This document shows, in pieces, positions 4,220 to 8,976 of a stretch of DNA of 8,976 nt. The position numbers and the translations under genes are program-made. Where the stretch lies: assembly GCA_021772365.1 (NCBI GenBank), contig JAJFMC010000426.1, positions 1 to 8,976 on the forward strand. The letters run 5' to 3'. Numbering within the stretch: position 1 is the first letter of the stretch; every line of letters starts with the position of its first letter. Origin of the DNA: Chlamydiota bacterium. GTDB lineage: Bacteria > Chlamydiota > Chlamydiia > Chlamydiales > Criblamydiaceae. The notes under the pieces were generated by a model. That model ran no database searches and had not been told where the DNA came from. It saw only the letters and a program-made list of their open reading frames with translations.

Positions 4220-6934
4220 ATGCAAATGAGAGAAAAAGTTACTATCATTGTTTGTTGTTTAAGTATTTTCTTACCTATCCAGGTGCCATGTCTCGCACCT
4301 CCCTCTGAACCTGAAATCCTTTTTGCTAAGCGTATTGTAGAAATATGGAGCGATCGAGATGCTCAAATCGTCATTAGCCAATCGCAACAATTCTTACATC
4401 GCTACCCTAACAGTGTCTTCAAAGATGCCATTTTGGGAATTGTTGCAGAAAGTCACAAGTATCGAGGTGAATATCCCCGTGCATTACAAGCTCTCAGAGC
4501 AATCCAGTCAACAGAATACAAAAGAAAAACTCTGATCACAAAAGTTGACATCTTACAGAAAATGAATCAAGACCAGCAGATTATTAAAGAGCTCCAACCT
4601 CACATTCCCGAGATCGGTGTAGTACCTACAGATGGAGATTCTCAGCTATACACCCTTTGCTATGCCGATGCAGTGAGAGGGCTAGCGAATAAGACAAGCA
4701 ATACCGATAAACAAAAGCAGTATTACAGTATTGCTTCTAGGCGATACCGTACTTTGAAAGGAACACAGTTTGATTGCCATGCCCTTGTGGGACTAGCGTC
4801 CTTATATATAGCACAAGGAAAGGAAAGAGAAGGTGCAAAAATTTACTTAGGCCTTGCCGATGACTACTTAGAAAATCGTGACGCTTACCTCTACCAGGCG
4901 GCAAAATTACAGATGGTATATGATCCTGAAGAAGCTTTTGCCACCCTAGATGAAACAAGTGAGTTTAGTCCACAGAACCAAAGCGAGCGAGCCGTTCTTA
5001 AAGCCAAAATTCTTTATGACCTCGAAAAGCACGACTACCTCATTCACGTTGAAAAAAGTTTGAAAGAAACGGTTGCAATAGATCACCTCCCAATCATCGA
5101 CTATTATTTAGGCATGAGTTTCTTCAAGGAAAAAGACTACGATAACGCCTCCGATACATTGGGTAACCTTGTTAAGACTGGCTTTCGAAGTATCAATTCA
5201 AAAGATATACAAAAAAGCATTATCCTACACCTCATCACGACAGAATATCAACGTTCTCAACCTCAAGCAGCAATGGCATATATCGACCACTACAAACAAC
5301 GATTTCCTAACGACGAAGGAATTGTTCATGCCTACCTCGTCAAAGGGATATACCTGTTAAATAACAAAATGGCCAATGAAGCATTGAAACACCTCGAACA
5401 AACGATGAGAGCCTATCCTGAAGCTAATGAGATCAACCACATAAAACATCAAAGAAACATTGCCTTGATGAAGTTAGAACAGTGGGAGACAGCACGAAGT
5501 CTATTCGTCGCCTTTGCTAAAGAAAACCCCAAAAGCCCTCTGAAGGTAGAATCTTTAAAAAACATTCCAGTCTGTACACAGAAACTTATTGCCAAAGCAA
5601 AAGAGGAGGAGAAACCAACAAAATCCTTATACCGGCAGCTTATAGAAGACCTTCAGCTCATGATGAACACCAAAGGAGTTTTAACAGCAAAGCAAAAGCC
5701 CTCTGTTCTTATCGAGCAAATACGCAGTTACAACGCTTGCAGCGATTACCCAAAAGCCTACAAGTTAGCAAAAATATTTTTGGATAAATATCCCGACCAC
5801 ACCGAACTCTACCAAGTGCACGTCTTGATTGCCCAAGCAATGGATCAAATCGGTTGCGAAAAAACCAATTCCATTGAACACCTTGAAACAGCACTTACAC
5901 TCAATGGCGATATGCCACAGGCAGCCCTTGTCCATGTAAAGTTATTTAAAGCCTATGTTGATCTGGTAGAAGAGAAGCACGACGACCACCTCGTAGATTT
6001 AGCCTGCGATCACCTCTACTCAGCGTACACCCTCTCAGAAACGATGATCCCTGAAGAAAACCGAATATGGCTTGCTAACACCTTTACTAGTAAGCTGGAA
6101 AATCGATCCGTGGGCCACACCTACACAAAACTCTTTATTGATAAAGATCTCCAAGCAGCAGAGAAAGCGTTAACGCTTTATCAGTCAGTTGGAATGACCA
6201 GCAAGGACAAAACCAATTTCGCAAAGTGTTGTATCTGGGGTGGAAACCCAACAGATGCCTTAGGGATCATCGAAGAAGTCGAACAGGACACAACTGTTTC
6301 TGACAGCGATAAATATGTCTGCGACTATTTAAAAGGTAAAATATTGGAATCTAGGGGTGACAAAAGCAGAGCCTTAGAACTGTTCAAGAGCATACCTACA
6401 AGCTCTGGAACACCCCAGTTTGTCGGACTGTCGGCAAGCCTACAGACAGCACGCCTAACCATCGACATAGAAGAAACGAATTCCCCCTTACAAGAGCAAG
6501 CTTACAAAAAACTAAAACAACTACAAATGCAAAAACAGCTGAAAACAGAACCTGTTCACCTCGAAGCAGCTCTCGATTATTGCTTCATGACATCCAATCA
6601 AGCACCACCGGAAAAACGCAACAAAAACCTTCTCAATCTCCTCAAGACCATGAAAGCAGATTTCACAAACATCGACGACATCAGCTCACAAGACTACCAC
6701 AATGCTATGGAACAGAACCCGGAAAGAAAGGAAATGTACCACCATTACATGCTCCTTGTCGACAGCTACATCAACATGATAGAAGCGAAGTACAGCACTT
6801 CATACAAAGATAAGCAAATCAAAAATGAAGTGGCAGAAAATTTACTACAAACAATCACGCGAAATAAAGCAGGGCTTACAGATTATCTAGAAAGACAAGT
6901 TGAACTTGCTGTTGATCGGCTACACACCAAATGA
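4220..6934 (+). CDS. large exported TPR-repeat protein
   Basis: This 904-residue protein has a signal peptide at about 1-26 (Arg4, Lys6, core IIVCCLSIFLPI, ending CLA). The rest is almost wholly helical. TPR-like helix pairs are recognisable near 71-98, 184-214, 293-320, 370-400, 408-436, 501-525 and 697-726, often ending in a proline turn (stretches RYPN, RFPN, AYPE, KYPD). The long tail (760-904) is charged and helical without clear repeats. Proteins like this are periplasmic scaffolds, and the binding partner is not revealed by sequence. GGAG at 4207-4210 supports the start. The TGA stop at 6932-6934 overlaps the SD of the VWA gene, whose ATG is ten bases later, so the two are probably translationally coupled. 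The VWA protein is therefore the first partner to consider. The visible cysteines are scattered and give no motif. Confidence 0.88.
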   Translation: MQMREKVTIIVCCLSIFLPIQVPCLAPPSEPEILFAKRIVEIWSDRDAQIVISQSQQFLHRYPNSVFKDAILGIVAESHKYRGEYPRALQALRAIQSTEYKRKTLITKVDILQKMNQDQQIIKELQPHIPEIGVVPTDGDSQLYTLCYADAVRGLANKTSNTDKQKQYYSIASRRYRTLKGTQFDCHALVGLASLYIAQGKEREGAKIYLGLADDYLENRDAYLYQAAKLQMVYDPEEAFATLDETSEFSPQNQSERAVLKAKILYDLEKHDYLIHVEKSLKETVAIDHLPIIDYYLGMSFFKEKDYDNASDTLGNLVKTGFRSINSKDIQKSIILHLITTEYQRSQPQAAMAYIDHYKQRFPNDEGIVHAYLVKGIYLLNNKMANEALKHLEQTMRAYPEANEINHIKHQRNIALMKLEQWETARSLFVAFAKENPKSPLKVESLKNIPVCTQKLIAKAKEEEKPTKSLYRQLIEDLQLMMNTKGVLTAKQKPSVLIEQIRSYNACSDYPKAYKLAKIFLDKYPDHTELYQVHVLIAQAMDQIGCEKTNSIEHLETALTLNGDMPQAALVHVKLFKAYVDLVEEKHDDHLVDLACDHLYSAYTLSETMIPEENRIWLANTFTSKLENRSVGHTYTKLFIDKDLQAAEKALTLYQSVGMTSKDKTNFAKCCIWGGNPTDALGIIEEVEQDTTVSDSDKYVCDYLKGKILESRGDKSRALELFKSIPTSSGTPQFVGLSASLQTARLTIDIEETNSPLQEQAYKKLKQLQMQKQLKTEPVHLEAALDYCFMTSNQAPPEKRNKNLLNLLKTMKADFTNIDDISSQDYHNAMEQNPERKEMYHHYMLLVDSYINMIEAKYSTSYKDKQIKNEVAENLLQTITRNKAGLTDYLERQVELAVDRLHTK

Positions 6935-6944
6935 GGCTAACACA

Positions 6945-8849
6945 ATGAATGCGTCAAAACAAAAACACATAACCTTTCTCTCCCTAGCAGTACTGCTAGC
7001 TGTGACAATGCACCTTCTCGCAGGTTATAAGATCAGTGGAATGGAAATCACCCATGCACCATCAGGAGACCTCGCCCTCATGGAAAACCGCACGGACCAT
7101 GAAAGCCCCCAACAGAACCATAAACTCCTTTCTCTAGAAGAAGAAAAGAAAAACGCCATTCTCGCTGAAGCCTTCCAGAACCTGTATAGCGACAATTATC
7201 AAGAAGCTAACACCGTCAACGAAATGGATACAGCATTCACAGCTTTCGATTCATTTGATGATCAGATTGTCATGATGGAACCATCAACATCTACACTCCA
7301 GGATGCACTGTGGAACGCACCGGTTGACGATGAACTTGCAAATATAGAGGATACAGATTTTCTCGAATCCCTATCGGAATCATCAGCAGAAGTATTTCTT
7401 CCCGAAGGATTCACACAGCTGTTACATCCCGATGAAGACAACTTCGCAAAAGACATCGTCCAAGCGACAGAAAGTCAGCACGGATCAGTCATTGACGATA
7501 CGATCTCCTATTATACCGAGCTTCCCTCTGTACAGTTGGGGGTAGAAGATGCGATGTTCGACGAGGGAAACTTTTTACAGGATCGCTCCGGCCTCATCGA
7601 AAAAGGTCGGACCGACGCCGAAGCAACGAGTGATGCAGGAATTCTCCCGCAGTATGTAGGGCCTAATGATCACGATGAAGACCTCATCGCCTATGTCACA
7701 CAAGACGACGACATGCGCTCGACAATCGGTGCTGCCCAAAGCAGATCCTGTGGAACAGCAGATTCTTGGTACGAGCAATCTTCTAGCAATAGACAAGCAA
7801 CGACTATTGGACACATCGCCAGCAGTGAAGACTTCGACGTCAATGTACAATATACACCGGTAGGGAAAGGGTACCTTTTTAAAATCGAGTTAGATCCCAA
7901 AAGAGATATTCAATTCCGCCGTATCAAACAAAATGTCACGTTCCTGATAGACCGGTCATACTCCATCGAGAAAACTAGATTTAACCTAACAAAACAAGCG
8001 GTATCAGACGCCATTCGTGTACTATCGCCAGAAGATCATTTTAACATCATCGTGTTCGACCAAGACGCCACCAAATTAGCGAACGATCCCATCCCACGAA
8101 ATGCTCATAACATCAATCTTGCGGACAGATTTCTAAATCAGCAGCAGCATGGCAGCATGTTCTCAGCAACAGACGTTACTTCTCCACTAAATGGTATCAT
8201 CCCAAAAATCGTCGCAGACAATGAAATCAATGCTGCCATCCTTCTATCAGATGGAGATACAACTCTTAATCCAAGTGGACAATGGCAAACTATTCGCGAA
8301 TGGACAGAGGAAAATCATGGCAAAGTATCTCTGTACTCTTTAGCTTCGGGACAAAAAAATAATTATCCCATGCTCGACATGATCAGCGTGTTCAACAAGG
8401 GAAGCCTATATGTCGCAAAAAATCACCAGCAAATTAGACCGACTTTACGGGAACTGATGAAAGACATACAAACACCAATCGGTAAAAATATCGTAGCCAC
8501 CGTCGTCCCAAAAAATGAAACAACGACTGTTCGAACATTTCCAAGTCAGGAACATTTGCCCAATCTATATGACAACAAACCCTTTACCGTTTATGGATAT
8601 ACCAACTCCCTAGACGATTTCTACCTCTTTTTTCAAGGCCGCTACTACGATAAACGCATCAATATTAAACAACTCGTTGATCTTCGCAGCGGACAAAAAG
8701 TTGATGCTTACGACTTAGAAAAAGCCTGGGCATTACAAAATGCGTATGAATTCTACAAAAAATATCTACATGATGGAAACGAAACGCATTTACATCAAGC
8801 CAAACAAATCCTACGTCCGTATAATCTGTCTATCGCTATAGGTTATTAA
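6945..8849 (+). CDS. membrane-anchored von Willebrand factor A domain protein
   Basis: This 634-residue protein starts at ATG 6945, chosen for GAGG at 6933-6936 eight bases upstream; the frame's TTG at 6900 has no such site. A basic start and one hydrophobic segment (about 9-28) make an N-terminal anchor or uncleaved signal. A long acidic, probably disordered linker (about 40-300) follows. The VWA domain (about 329-500) has an intact metal-ion-dependent adhesion site: DRSYS at 336-340, Thr412 in DVTS, and Asp436 in SDGD. After it, a beta-rich part carries LPNLYDNKPFTVYG, like the segment after VWA in inter-alpha-trypsin-inhibitor-type and YfbK-like proteins, then a C-terminal helix pair. The likely role is metal-dependent protein binding on the periplasmic face. 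It follows the TPR gene by ten bases and precedes rsmD by fifteen. Confidence 0.93.
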   Translation: MNASKQKHITFLSLAVLLAVTMHLLAGYKISGMEITHAPSGDLALMENRTDHESPQQNHKLLSLEEEKKNAILAEAFQNLYSDNYQEANTVNEMDTAFTAFDSFDDQIVMMEPSTSTLQDALWNAPVDDELANIEDTDFLESLSESSAEVFLPEGFTQLLHPDEDNFAKDIVQATESQHGSVIDDTISYYTELPSVQLGVEDAMFDEGNFLQDRSGLIEKGRTDAEATSDAGILPQYVGPNDHDEDLIAYVTQDDDMRSTIGAAQSRSCGTADSWYEQSSSNRQATTIGHIASSEDFDVNVQYTPVGKGYLFKIELDPKRDIQFRRIKQNVTFLIDRSYSIEKTRFNLTKQAVSDAIRVLSPEDHFNIIVFDQDATKLANDPIPRNAHNINLADRFLNQQQHGSMFSATDVTSPLNGIIPKIVADNEINAAILLSDGDTTLNPSGQWQTIREWTEENHGKVSLYSLASGQKNNYPMLDMISVFNKGSLYVAKNHQQIRPTLRELMKDIQTPIGKNIVATVVPKNETTTVRTFPSQEHLPNLYDNKPFTVYGYTNSLDDFYLFFQGRYYDKRINIKQLVDLRSGQKVDAYDLEKAWALQNAYEFYKKYLHDGNETHLHQAKQILRPYNLSIAIGY

Positions 8850-8864
8850 GAAGTAATTGCAAAA

Positions 8865-8976
8865 ATGAAAATCATTGCCGGTAAATTTAAAGGCGCGACA
8901 TTAAAAGCGCCCAAAGGGCTCAACACGCGCCCAACACCAAGTCGCCTTCGAGAGACTGTGTTCAATATCGTACAAC
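8865..8976 (+). CDS. rsmD: 16S rRNA (guanine(966)-N(2))-methyltransferase, N-terminal part
   Basis: The first 37 codons are present before the window ends. The opening MKIIAGKFKG, then TRPTPSRLRETVFNI at 21-35, is the conserved start of RsmD (YhhF), which methylates G966 of 16S rRNA in the assembled small subunit with S-adenosylmethionine. The SAM-binding and NPPY catalytic motifs lie beyond the edge. The ATG is fifteen bases after the VWA stop, with only a weak SD-like AAGAAG upstream. It may depend on read-through transcription from the envelope cluster, but its function is unrelated. Confidence 0.95.
   Translation, partial: MKIIAGKFKGATLKAPKGLNTRPTPSRLRETVFNIVQ

Noticed and set aside
6580..6813. 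Plus-strand ORF of 77 codons inside the TPR gene
   Set aside because: It is an out-of-frame shadow rich in His, Gln and Pro.
6900..6944. TTG start for the VWA gene
   Set aside because: It lies inside the TPR gene with no SD. ATG 6945 has GAGG at ideal spacing and is followed at once by the membrane anchor.
7262..7900. Minus- and plus-strand ORFs within the VWA gene
   Set aside because: They are shadows created by the Asp/Glu/Ser-rich linker codons. The main frame has the VWA motifs.
1..8976. CRISPR array, tRNA or rRNA genes
   Set aside because: No regularly spaced repeats with unique spacers, and no cloverleaf or rRNA signatures, were seen by eye.

Overview
The window reads as an AT-leaning chromosomal segment of a Gram-negative bacterium. 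Three proteins have N-terminal signal peptides or anchors, the core housekeeping gene rsmD starts at the right edge, and Shine-Dalgarno (SD) sites are conventional. The mix of an exported TPR protein, an anchored von Willebrand A (VWA) protein and single-copy rsmD would suit a Chlamydiota or other PVC-group genome. That placement is an impression and not something the sequence proves.

Layout. (a) 1-373: the 3' end of a helical, TPR-like gene that enters from the left. (b) 374-1198: about 590 bases without a convincing gene, then a 57-64 residue acidic ORF that ends just before a strong intrinsic terminator. The long leader holds several RNA hairpins and an SD-perfect motif with no normal start codon after it. 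(c) 1199-1409: non-coding, with degenerate 20-bp direct repeats that resemble a transposon end, and a nested hairpin. (d) 1410-2258, minus strand: two unrecognised ORFs in one frame, separated only by a TAG and six codons, behind a good sigma70-type promoter. They are either a two-gene operon or one gene cut by an amber codon. (e) 2324-2664: mostly non-coding, with a perfect 13-bp inverted repeat and a weak ORF. (f) 2665-3411, minus strand: an alpha/beta hydrolase. (g) 3415-3657: a divergent regulatory region dominated by a 28-bp perfect hairpin, with a third partial copy of its arm nearby. (h) 3658-8976, plus strand: a compact cluster of an exported NTF2-like protein, an exported 904-residue TPR protein, a membrane-anchored VWA protein with an intact MIDAS, and rsmD.

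The best candidate for an undescribed system is the envelope module at 3658-8849. A small secreted protein, a long periplasmic TPR scaffold and an anchored metal-dependent VWA adhesion domain are encoded in a row. The TPR stop codon overlaps the ribosome binding site of the VWA gene, so those two products are probably made together. The layout recalls the VWA-plus-TPR pairing of Bat-type operons, but no MoxR ATPase or DUF58 gene is visible here. rsmD is probably just a downstream passenger. The most striking non-coding structure is the hairpin at 3427-3505.
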